DNA of 17,500 nt from Actinidia chinensis (Eukaryota > Streptophyta > Magnoliopsida > Ericales > Actinidiaceae), in assembly GCA_009663005.1 (NCBI GenBank), contig CM018897.1, positions 95,416 through 112,915 of the forward strand, read 5' to 3'. The notes beneath the pieces are model-generated. The model was not told the DNA's origin and did not search any database. It was given only the letters and a program-made list of their open reading frames with translations. Shown here in pieces: positions 1 through 7,844 of this stretch (position 1 is its first letter; every line of letters begins with the position of its first letter). The position numbers were made by a program, and so were the translations under genes.

Positions 1-95
1 CCCCAGTCGCCTGTGTTTTTTGTGTCTGTTGATCAATTAGGTGAAGAACGTTATAATTGTTTACTGGGTAGATTATTTTTGTTTCATTGTTGCAG

Positions 96-343
96 CATTT
101 GGGCAGTTTTTGGGCAGAACTGCAATGCAAGTAGTAATCCATTCACTCCAAACCATTTGGGGAGTACAACTCCTTTCGTTCACTGGGGGAGGATAGTGTT
201 TTTGGAGGAACTTCAACCGGTGTTCCCTTTTGATAGAATTATTCACGCCATTAGCCCAACACCAAAGCCACATTTGGTTCCCCAGCTTTTTGGATTTTCA
301 ACGCTCTTTTGGGAGTTCTTCATTCTTCACCTCCCGTTTGATT
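96..343 (+). pseudogene. NUP98-like FG-nucleoporin exon fragment, frame-broken
   Basis: This looks like a piece of the N-terminal FG-repeat region of NUP98, a nuclear pore protein whose disordered Phe-Gly repeats form the permeability barrier. A T-rich tract ending TTGCAG (to 95) looks like a splice acceptor, so this is a genomic copy and not a retrocopy. Three stretches in different frames match the family style: FGQN and SSNPFTPNHLGSTTPF (109-178), SLGEDSVFGGTSTGVP (180-227), and TFGSPAF plus later FG/SSSFF residues (270-337). Joining them needs several single-base shifts, for example one extra T in the T run at 287-291. No continuation is recognisable after about 343. It could be a pseudogene fragment or a real exon in poorly polished sequence. 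Plant NUP98 has a similar 'NPFxP..PFG...STSTGVFG' order near its N-terminus (recalled, not aligned). Confidence 0.62.
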
Positions 344-892
344 GACGAGGATTAAACATGGATTGGACTCAGATCCCTAGCCAGTTTGAATAAGGATAAC
401 TTATCTAAACAGGGTTGAGATTGGACTAGCAATCAGTGGTCCCCTAATCCGTTTTTTGTTTCGAAAAAGTGGTGGGATTAATAATCGCGCTCGAACTAGC
501 AACCTCCAGTTGGGTGGATTGCTATACTATGGGACAGGATATTAGAAGCCCATGCCAGATTTAGACCCAAATTGACCTCAGTTAACCTTGACCTCTGTAA
601 TATTGGTGGTAATTAAAAGGGTAAATAGAAAAATTTATGTATAAATCTCATCTAATTAAAGCCAAATTCGACCAAATTACCCTTGATATTATAATTCAAC
701 TGTCTAATCCGGGCAATCAAATAAGAGGTTGGACAGCCCCACATCTTACTAATCCCTACGGTCCATATACACACAAGTCCAATCCTAATCCCACCTTCAT
801 TATACGATTGGTCGGGGGTGTGTAGGTGTGTCGGGTGGCGTCACCAACTTCTATCATACACTCTGACTTCATTCGAACCTAAGATACGCAAC
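344..892. other. Unassigned sequence between NUP98-like fragment and LTR element
   Basis: No coding signal, RNA gene or clear terminal repeat is visible. The stretch is moderately AT-rich and contains short Leu/Pro-poor open frames that look like chance. The segment just before 893 is the insertion flank of the Copia element. Confidence 0.5.
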
Positions 893-1576
893 TGTTGGTA
901 TCCCTCCTATTTGGGAGGGGTAATTTTGTCATTTCATCTCTTTTTCTTTACCCTAATTGCAAGTATGCTTGGCTGCATTTTATAGGTGAAGTCAACAGAG
1001 AGGAGGAGAAAAAACAACAGAGAGGAAGAAAGGAGAGGAGTAGGGCGAGCAGATTTTTTCTTTCTGCGCAGTGTTCATCAATCGGCGATATCGGAAGATT
1101 GCAACCGTTAGATCAGGCTGAATTGTTTGTGAATATGTTGTTCGAATGCTCTTTTCTACATCTGACGTGTGGGAATGAAAACAAAAGCCTCTAGCTTGAT
1201 CAGATCTAAGCAAATCCGCGACTCCAGATTTGGGTGAATTCTTCCACTTGTCCTTGTTTAGTTCTTTCTATATAACCAAGAGTTATTCTTGATGATAGTG
1301 TTCTGAGATTAATGATGATGATGTGATGATGTATACCTCTGATGTATCTAAAGAGAACTTGAGTGTTTCACTATTCTGATTATAGTGGAAGATTTTGGGT
1401 GTATTCCTCGTGGGGTTTTTACTCTTCTTCTTATTGGAGATGTTTTCGCCCACGTTAAATATTGTTGTGTGTTATTAGTCTTGTGATTATGGCATTGTGC
1501 GTTCTATTTTTGTGCGCTGTCTATAGATACTGTTTTTGATCTTAATTTTCGCTGTGCCCTAGCTACTCTCCCATCA
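893..1576 (+). repeat. Left LTR of Copia element
   Basis: It starts TGTTGG at 893 and ends CCATCA at 1576. Long shared blocks with the right LTR include the ACCCTAATTGC area near 949, GATATCGGAAGATTGCA near 1086, GAATGAAAACAAAAGCCTCTA near 1172 and the CGTGGGGTTTTTACTCTTC area near 1408. Differences from the right copy are largely one- to few-base gaps. The start, end and pairing are seen directly; short open frames inside are LTR shadows. Confidence 0.9.
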
Positions 1577-1579
1577 AAG

Positions 1580-1590
1580 TGGTTCAAGCC
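1580..1590 (+). other. Primer binding site (tRNA-Met type), decayed
   Basis: TGGTTCAAGCC lies three bases after the left LTR and resembles the initiator-tRNA-Met primer site used by Copia elements (usually beginning TGGTATCAGAGC), with small losses. It supports the left LTR end at 1576. Confidence 0.7.
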
Positions 1591-1649
1591 GTTTGCGTTG
1601 GGGTGCAAATATGGTGGCTAATACGGCTAGATGCGTGAACTTGAAGAAA

Positions 1650-2457
1650 TGAGTTCAAATTTCAAATTTGGAGGGGTAAAATGGAGGACTTGCTTTTATA
1701 TGTCAAGGTTTTCATTTACCGTGTTCTCCTACTGAAAACCCGAAGGCAAGAGTGATGAGGAATGGCTTTGTTGCATAGGCAAGTACATGTTGTATACATT
1801 CGCAATGGATGGATGACAAATGTTTTGATCAATGTGAGCCAGAGAATCCCATGCTCTGTACCCTTTGGTCCAAACTTGAAGAATTATATGCACGAAAGAC
1901 GGGAATAACAATTATTTCTAATCAAGCAAATGATTCTTTGTGAGGTATCAAGCTAGGTTCACCCATTTACCCGACCACTTGATATTTTTCAAGGAATCAT
2001 AAATCAGTTGGCCTCATGAACCTTAGTCTGTGATGATGGATACAAGGGTTACCTGGCTTCTCGGTACTTTGCCAACACGTGGGAGACATTTGAACGTCAT
2101 TGTCTAACTCTGCTCCAAATGGTATTATCCTCGATGGAGTTGGCCAAGAGTAGTGTGTTTAATGAAGAGATGAGGCACAAGTCCAAGGTTCTTCTTCACA
2201 TCTGAAAGTTTTGGTTACTCTGAATCGAGGGGGAGGATCAAAGTGCGGTCCCAGGCGTAATCGTGTACCTCGCGTGTGAGCTTCTAATAAGGTGGGCAAA
2301 TGTTGAGTGCAACCATTGCGGGTTAAAGGGCCAATATCAGAAGTATTGGGTCCGCAAGTTCAAAAGGAGAACAAGAAGAAGTACAAGAACAACAACACAC
2401 ACAAACAACAATGACAAGAGAGAAGGTAAACATAATGATAATTGCGTATTTTGTTGA
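1650..2457 (+). pseudogene. Copia gag region (UBN2-type capsid and zinc knuckle), broken
   Basis: Gag forms the virus-like particle that packages element RNA. Pieces of the plant Copia gag domain are readable in changing frames, such as TLWSKLEELYARKTG at 1860-1904. A block near 2070-2200 encodes family-like Thr-Trp-Glu-Thr-Phe residues and a Ser/Lys-rich tail. The nucleocapsid zinc knuckle at 2308-2349 reads CNHCGLKGQYQKYW. The first two cysteines are present, but the histidine is Gln and the last cysteine is Trp, so this CCHC finger could not bind zinc normally. An Arg/Lys/Asn-rich tail follows. Many stops and shifts interrupt the region. Confidence 0.82.
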
Positions 2458-2499
2458 TATTTCCTTGTTGTTTGTGATAGTGTTGATAAAAATGTTCAT

Positions 2500-2770
2500 T
2501 TTATCTGGTGATGGGTGGATTGGGTGTATGGATATGGTGCTTCTACACATCTACCCACACTCGAGACCATAAATTTTTCTCTACTTATAAGGCAGGTGGA
2601 TTTGGCATTGTTCGTAATGTGCAAGACTGATCAAGCAAAAGTTGTTGGAATGGGAAATGTGTGTGTTGAGACAATAACTGTACTACATCTGGTTCTCCTC
2701 AAAGGTGTTAAACAACTTCCAGATTTTCGCTTAAATCTTTTATATCAGTTGGGACGTTGGAGATGATGGC
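2500..2770 (+). pseudogene. Copia aspartic protease region, catalytic Asp lost
   Basis: The pepsin-like protease of Copia elements cleaves the polyprotein and carries an Asp-Ser/Thr-Gly-Ala active site. The readable frame from 2515 has Trp-Val then YGYGAS (2527-2544) where that motif is expected, so the catalytic Asp is missing in this frame. Downstream, CKTDQAKVVGMGNVCVETIT and an LKGVKQLPDFRLNLL block keep family character. A shift around 2750-2770 moves the next segment to another frame. Confidence 0.78.
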
Positions 2771-3060
2771 TATTACAGTTCCTTTTCGGGTGATAAATGG
2801 AAGCTCAAAAAGGGGTCATGTTATTGCAAAGGAAAAGAATATCTTCAAACTTGTATATTGTTCGAATCGGGAATTTCCCATCATTGTCTCAATTCTTGTG
2901 AAGATGATGTTCCTCCGAGTTATGGCACATACAGCGCTTGAGTCATATGAGTGAGAAGGGTTTGGCATTTGCTAGAAAATGTCTTATTCGGGATTTTCCA
3001 AGGTACAATTGAAGGTGTCCGCATTGTTTTGGCCGCAAACAAAGGCGGTAAAACAAAAAA
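2770..3060 (+). pseudogene. Copia GAG-pre-integrase segment
   Basis: This is the linker between protease and integrase. Readable pieces include a Lys-rich block ending near 2860 and a segment around 2925-3000 encoding His-Met-Ser-Glu-Lys-Gly-Leu-Ala style residues typical of the pre-integrase zinc-binding region. An A-rich run (3050-3078) with several A tracts follows and breaks the frame. Confidence 0.7.
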
Positions 3061-3099
3061 AAAACAAACGAAAAAAAATCATTTACATCATCAAATCAT

Positions 3100-3900
3100 C
3101 CGCACCAACGAGGAATTCAAGAATGCTTGAGTTAATTACATTCTGATGTATGTTGGCCAATGAAGACTAGGTCACTTGGTGGTGCATATTTATTTTGTGA
3201 CTTTCATTGATGATCAATTCTTGAAAGATTGGGCTTATACTTGAAGACAAAAGATCAAGTGTTAGATACCATTCAGTTGTTGCAAGCATCGGTTGAAAGA
3301 AATTGGAAAAAAGTTAAGTGTATCCGAACAGATATGGGGGAGAATACATTGGGTTTCCTTTGATGAGTTTTGTCGAGACCAAGGTATTTGGTCACATCAA
3401 AAGTCTCGCCTCTACAAACACCACAATTGAATGGGTTGGCCGAAAGGATGAATTAGGACTTTGTGAAAAGGGTGATGTGTTTGCTTTCACAAGCAAAGTT
3501 GCCAAGAATACTTTGGGGTTGAAATCAATTGAGTACGGTTGATCTGTGCTAAATCTAAATCTCACACACCGTGTGTGCCTTTGAAATTTTGTGTGGCCAC
3601 AAACCTTGTTTTGAAGTGGTACAGATGTCTCTTATGACCATATTCGAGTATTTGGATGTATGGCTTATGTGCCATGTTCAAAGACGGAGGTCTAAGTTAG
3701 ATGCAAACCCATGAAGTGTGTGTTTGTTGGGTATGGCTTGATTGAGTTTGGATACGCGATTCTTTGATCGCAATTAATAGGAAGGCTTATCGTAGTCGAA
3801 TGTCCATATTCTGGAGGACCATACCATGAAGATATCGACAAGGTCGGAAAAAGGTGTTCTACTTCTGAAAATAAAGGATGGTTGATGTTGACCGGTTCCA
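3100..3900 (+). pseudogene. Copia integrase (DDE core and C-terminal part), broken
   Basis: The integrase inserts element cDNA into the host genome. Codons for the three catalytic acids can be located: Asp in His-Ser-Asp-Val (3145-3147), Asp in Arg-Thr-Asp (3331-3333) and Glu in Leu-Ala-Glu-Arg (3442-3444). The last two are spaced about as expected for the D-35-E signature. An FVTFIDD block lies near 3197-3220. Frame changes and stops lie between and after these blocks, so no continuous core is encoded. The post-catalytic part to about 3900 has Val-Phe-Gly-Cys-Met-Ala-Tyr-like residues near 3645-3670. Confidence 0.84.
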
Positions 3901-3930
3901 AGCCATGACGTTCCAATAGAAAATCAAGGT

Positions 3931-4180
3931 ATGGATTTACATGTTGATAATCCTAATGATCTTATTGATGTTGAGACTAAGATAGACAATGATGTTGAGT
4001 GCTATGAGATGAAAATGTTGAGAACCTATTGTTCAAATGAACCAATGAAGGTCTATACTCGTGATAGACGTCCTTTCCACTCACTCTATACCCACCAATT
4101 GAATGTATGTCTCACTGACATGGGAGAACCACGAAAGTTTTCGAAGAAGCATGGCAAGATGTAAAAACAAAAAGGTACCT
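3931..4180 (+). pseudogene. Copia integrase-reverse transcriptase linker
   Basis: An acidic, Asp/Asn-rich open stretch begins MDLHVDNPNDLIDVE and continues 77 codons. It matches the low-conservation linker between integrase and reverse transcriptase in Copia polyproteins. It is one of the longer uninterrupted stretches but has no catalytic motif. Confidence 0.6.
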
Positions 4181-4184
4181 TAGA

Positions 4185-5030
4185 TGGCAGCCATGGAGGA
4201 TGAAATGCAATCCTGGTCGTCGAGAACATACCTTTGAGCTAGTAAAGTTGCCTCATGGCAAGAAGTGTTGAAAAATCGATGGTGTATACCGTGTGAAGCA
4301 AAGATAACATACTTCATCAACCTCGTATAAGGCTCGTTATGGTAGTACAAGGTTTTTACCAAGAAAAGGACACACATGATTTTGGGGAAACATTTTGGAC
4401 TCCCGTGGTAAAGATGGCATCTATACTATTAGTGCTTTGGTTAGCCGCTAGTCTTGATCTAGAGATTGAACAAATGGATGTGAGACGGCTTTTTCATGGG
4501 GAATCCTACAAGGGGAATTTACAGGAGGCAACCGTAGAGGTTTCAAGAAGATGGCAAAGGAAGGGCTATGTTTTGCAAATTGGTAAAGAGTCTTTATGGT
4601 TTGAAACAAGCGCCACGACAATGTATCGGAAGTTTAATATCGGTGATGATTAAACATGGGTATACAGATGACCAAGGCCATCATTGTGTTCTTTATGGTC
4701 AATTCTCCTATGGTGATTTTTTATTCTTTTGCTCTATGTTATGACAATGTTCATTGTTTGGGGAAGAACATTTCAAGAATTAAAGAGTTGAAAGAGACTT
4801 TGAGCGAGTCCTTTGCTATGAAGGAATTTGGGACCGGCACGAACAAATCCTTGGCATTCAAATCATTCGTATCGAAGTGTTAAGAGTTGTTACTATCGCA
4901 AGAAAAAATATGTTGAAAAGACTTCTTCACAGATTTTTGCCATGGACAAAGCTAAAGCGGTAATGTTCCTCTTGCTTCCCCCTTTAAAGCTTAATTATGA
5001 GCAATGCTCCCTCTTGATAATGAAAAGTTG
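4185..5030 (+). pseudogene. Copia reverse transcriptase (RVT_2) region, YVDD box broken
   Basis: RVT_2 copies element RNA into cDNA. The region starts near an Ala-Met-Glu-Asp-Glu-Met block (about 4190). It then shows VVQGFYQEK (4342-4368), PVVKMASI and the catalytic-Asp motif IEQMDV (4468-4485) inside a 104-codon open stretch (4339-4653). Leu-Lys-Gln-Ala-Pro-Arg-Gln residues are readable near 4605-4625 in another frame. At the second catalytic motif, TATGTTATGAC (4735-4745) is one base shorter than a Tyr-Val-Asp-Asp box, shifting the frame exactly at the active site. A ligand-like 'ISRIKELKETLSESFAMK' block follows (near 4773-4826). Confidence 0.86.
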
Positions 5031-5034
5031 AGCA

Positions 5035-5600
5035 TGAAGAATATTTCGCATGCTCATCCTCAGTAGGTAGCTTAATGTACGCCATGGTTTTACTGAGCCC
5101 GCATTGCACTGCTGTTGGTATGGTTGAGTCGTTATCTCTCAAATCGCGGAGACATCATTGGGAAGCGCCGTGAAGGGGTGATGAGATATCTTCGTGAACA
5201 ACGAATCGTAGTACTAACTTTGGGAATGTGAGAAGGCCTATGTTGTTTGATATCAGCTTCGGATTTGCCCAGAAGCTTTGAGGTCGAAATCTCTTCGGGG
5301 CATATGGGTCCTTTTGCAGGGGGAGCTGTGGCTTGCAACTTAATTGCAAAAGTGTGTTGCACTCTCTACTACCGAGGCCGAGTTCATAGCCGCCGTGGAG
5401 GCACAAAAGATTTGTTGTGGTTTCGCAATTTTTACAATGGAGCTGGGTTGAAACAAAGTAAGATTGTTTTATTTTGTGATAATCAAAGTGTCATTCATCT
5501 CGCAAAACGAATTCTTCTTTTTCACTCGAGGTCAAAACATATGTGATGTTTGCTATTATTGGAATCGTGATGCTTGGGATGCTAGTTGTCGAACTGAAAA
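5035..5600 (+). pseudogene. Copia RNase H region
   Basis: RNase H removes RNA from the RNA-DNA hybrid during reverse transcription. Conserved blocks include LSTTEAEFIAAVEAQK-like sequence from 5362 with the Glu codons intact, and CDNQSVIHLAK in the open frame 5247-5546 (Asp codon at 5478). A His-Ser-Arg-Ser-Lys-His block follows. The two blocks are in different frames. The first Asp of the domain is not clearly identifiable near 5250. Confidence 0.82.
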
Positions 5601-5715
5601 GATTCACATTTCCGATGATCATGGTTTTCGGATATGTTGACAAAAGTTTGCTAAGGGGAAAGTTTGAGTTTTGTCGCACGGTTGCCGGATGACATTGCCT
5701 TCCAACTAGTCGGTC

Positions 5716-5722
5716 GGGGGAG
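5716..5722 (+). other. Polypurine tract before right LTR
   Basis: GGGGGAG lies a few bases before TGTTGG at 5726, the position of the plus-strand primer in LTR retrotransposons. It supports the right LTR start. Confidence 0.75.
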
Positions 5723-5725
5723 TTT

Positions 5726-6431
5726 TGTTGGAATCCTCTATTTGGAGGGGGTAATTCTATATGTCATTTCATCTCTTTTCTTTACCCTAATTGCAGAGTA
5801 TGACTTGGCTGCATTTTTAGGTGAAGTCGACAGAGAGAGGAGGAGAAAACAACGAACGGGAGTTATTCAAGAGGAGAAAGAAGAGATGAGCAGATTTTTC
5901 TGGCGTCAGTGTTGCGATCAAATCGTCGATATCGGAAGATTGCATGCCCCGTTAGATCCAGGCTGATTTTTGGATATTTGTTCGAAAGCTCTTTGTTTCT
6001 ATAATCTGAACGGTGAAGAATGAAAACAAAAGCCTCTAACTTGAATCAGATCTAAGCAAGCCGCGACTCTAGATTTGGGTGAATCTTTCTCACTTGTTTT
6101 GTTTATTCTTGTATATCACAAGATTTATTCTTGATGATAGTTTGCTGTAGATTCGTTGATGATGATGATGATGCATTGAGATGTATAATCTCCTATAGAT
6201 GCGTATTCTAGAGAGAACTTGTGATTGTTCCCATTACTTATCTCATTAGTGGATCTATTTTCGGTGGGCGTGTATTCGCCTCCGTGGGGTTTTTACTCTT
6301 CTCATTGGAGATGTTTTCCCCACACACTGAAATATTGTTGTGTCTTATTTCAGTCTTGTGATCTGTGGCATGATCTATTGATAGAGTTGTTTGATCTTAA
6401 TTTCCGCTGGTGTTTCTACTCCTCTCCATCA
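5726..6431 (+). repeat. Right LTR of Copia element
   Basis: This is the partner of the left LTR, starting TGTTGG and ending CCATCA. It is slightly longer (706 versus 684 bases). Shared blocks run in the same order across the whole length, including a short GAT/ATG microsatellite (about 6155-6172; left copy about 1312-1332). Confidence 0.9.
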
Positions 6432-6886
6432 CGCTTTCTCCCCTCTTCCGTCCCACCTCTTCCTGTAACTCTCCGTTCGTGGATGATGAACTGCTGCTTG
6501 GGTTTTTTTTGGCCTGACTCAAACAAGATAAGCTGATATTTGGCGTGCAATCTTGATTCAAGTATGTGTGGGTTTGTGTTTATACGGAGAGAGAGGGGGA
6601 GAGAGTGGCCCGAGTAGCTTGCCTTTCAAAGCCAACATAGCGTTATGGGCGCCCGTTCAAACGCGGTCTTGTTTCACAGAGAGAGAGAGAGGGCGGTGTG
6701 CAAGTAATCGTGTTTTTTTAGGGAAAAATTATCAATTAGACCTTTAATTAATATTGCCTCGATTTATGGCCATAGTTTTTAATGTGGACGTTGAAATTTT
6801 AATCTTTCTACTTTGGGCCTAGTTTGGGATAAAGAAATCTCTCGATATGAGTAATTGAGTATATTTGTGTCATTTTATGTAGTCGT
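6432..6886. other. Intergenic sequence with two GA microsatellites
   Basis: No gene is visible. GA-rich runs occur at 6586-6605 and 6678-6692. The stretch separates the Copia element from the next repeat patch. Confidence 0.55.
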
Positions 6887-7060
6887 TAGGGGGGTATATC
6901 GGTTCGATCGATTTGGTTAAAAAATATTAAGAATTGATCGGTTTTGATCCGATTATTTGGTAGATTAAAACCAATCAAAATTGGTATTAGATCAGTCAAT
7001 TTCGGTCCACTTATATTTGGTCGGTTTTGGTCAATTTGAGTATTTTAAATTATAGGTTAA
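6887..7060. repeat. GGTTTTGGTC-type repeat patch
   Basis: It starts TAGGGGGGTATATCGGTTCG and is followed by repeated Gly-rich purine/pyrimidine words such as TCGGTTTTGATCCG, TCGGTCC and GGTCGGTTTTGGTC. This texture is common at the ends of plant non-autonomous hAT-type elements, but I see no matching inverted end or target duplication, so the class is uncertain. Confidence 0.35.
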
Positions 7061-7376
7061 ATATAGACGGTTAGGTTAAGATCTCAATGGACGATTGAGA
7101 TCAAATTTGCTTTATATTTTAAAATATATTAATAGATATCAAACTAATATGTATCACTTTAGGTTAGTTGAGTGTTTTTTCAGACTGGACCGAAATCAAA
7201 AAACGAACTTTTTTAAAATCGTGGACCAAAAATCAATTGGTGGGGGAAGAAAACCGACGATTCAGTTCACTTTTGTTAATCGGTTCGGGTTGTCCTTTTC
7301 TTTTCCTCCAACCCGACTCATTCATTACTCTTTTGGGAGCTTCTAAATGCAAACAACAATAGTCTAAGTACACCCC
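7061..7376. other. AT-rich sequence upstream of the acyltransferase gene
   Basis: No gene is seen. Short overlapping open frames here have no family character. The region may contain the promoter of the downstream gene, but no TATA element can be chosen with confidence. Confidence 0.4.
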
Positions 7377-7476
7377 AAAGTCTCAATTTACACAATCCTA
7401 AACTCGGTTTTCAATTATTCTCAATACACCCCTTCATAATCCCACAATTACCCCCATCTTCAACCTTCTCTTCGTC

Positions 7477-7491
7477 TAACCCTAACCCTAC
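7477..7491 (+). promoter_or_regulatory. Telo-box-like repeat in gene leader
   Basis: TAACCCTAACCCTAC contains the plant telo-box core AACCCTAA. Telo-boxes occur in promoters and 5' leaders of many growth-related plant genes. It sits in a C- and T-rich stretch about 230 bases before the likely start codon. Function here is inferred from position only. Confidence 0.45.
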
Positions 7492-7716
7492 AACCACCGC
7501 CTCGGCCGACAATAACGCCATCACCATCTCTCTCCCACCCGCATCCACCATCCCCATTCTCCGCAAGAGTTTTTGCATTTTGGCGCTCGGTCCTTTTTTG
7601 TCATTTCAAAAAGAGAAAAATAAGATGCTTACGGGCGTTTCAGCCGTCAGATTCATCTCCCTTCGTCAAGCCTGAAACATCTCAGCCAGTCCAAATTGAA
7701 AATTTCATTAAACCCC

Positions 7717-7844
7717 ATGTTCTCTGGCTTCGAGAAACGCCATGAACACCATAGTCGTGCAGCGGCAAAGAGCTCCTATTCCTCACCCTACGCTATCGTC
7801 TTCTATACGTCATCACATTCGTTGTTTCTCCTCCAACTCTCCCA
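7717..7844 (+). CDS. GUP1: Exon 1 of GUP1-like gene (start uncertain, frame-broken)
   Basis: It should encode the N-terminus and first membrane segment. ELLFLTL (7770-7790) and YAIVFY (7789-7806) are in two frames. Hydrophobic Val-Ile and Ile-Arg codons (7809-7822) and a Leu-Gln-Leu-Ser block (7831-7842) follow in others. The upstream ATG at 7717 is open into the second frame; another ATG at 7742 opens a frame without family character. The donor is probably GT at 7845. The next exon starts mid-codon and expects one base more than this end supplies. Confidence 0.55.

Larger units (their letters stand above)
893..6431 (+). mobile_element. Ty1/Copia LTR retrotransposon, near full length, degenerate
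   Basis: The element has two similar long terminal repeats (893-1576 and 5726-6431), each starting TGTTGG and ending CCATCA. A tRNA-Met-like primer site follows the left LTR and a G-rich polypurine tract precedes the right LTR. The internal 4.15 kb shows the Copia order gag, protease, integrase, reverse transcriptase, RNase H; integrase before reverse transcriptase separates Copia from Gypsy. The style of the gag, integrase and RNase H segments resembles the Tork/Tnt1 group, which is a guess from motif appearance. Every domain is interrupted by frameshifts and stops, so the copy cannot encode a full polyprotein as written. A clear 5-bp target duplication is not visible: 888-892 is GCAAC and 6432-6436 is CGCTT. 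Confidence 0.93.

Noticed and set aside
13..345. Single 110-codon open frame at the left end
   Set aside because: Only its middle part is family-like (FG-nucleoporin); the start is intron-like and the rest is out of frame with the recognisable repeats.
895..1194. Open frame similar to another at 5664-5966
   Set aside because: The two resemble each other only because they lie in the paired LTRs; neither is a gene.
888..6436. Target-site duplication of the Copia element
   Set aside because: GCAAC and CGCTT do not match, and shifting the LTR ends to force a match would break the TG...CA termini.
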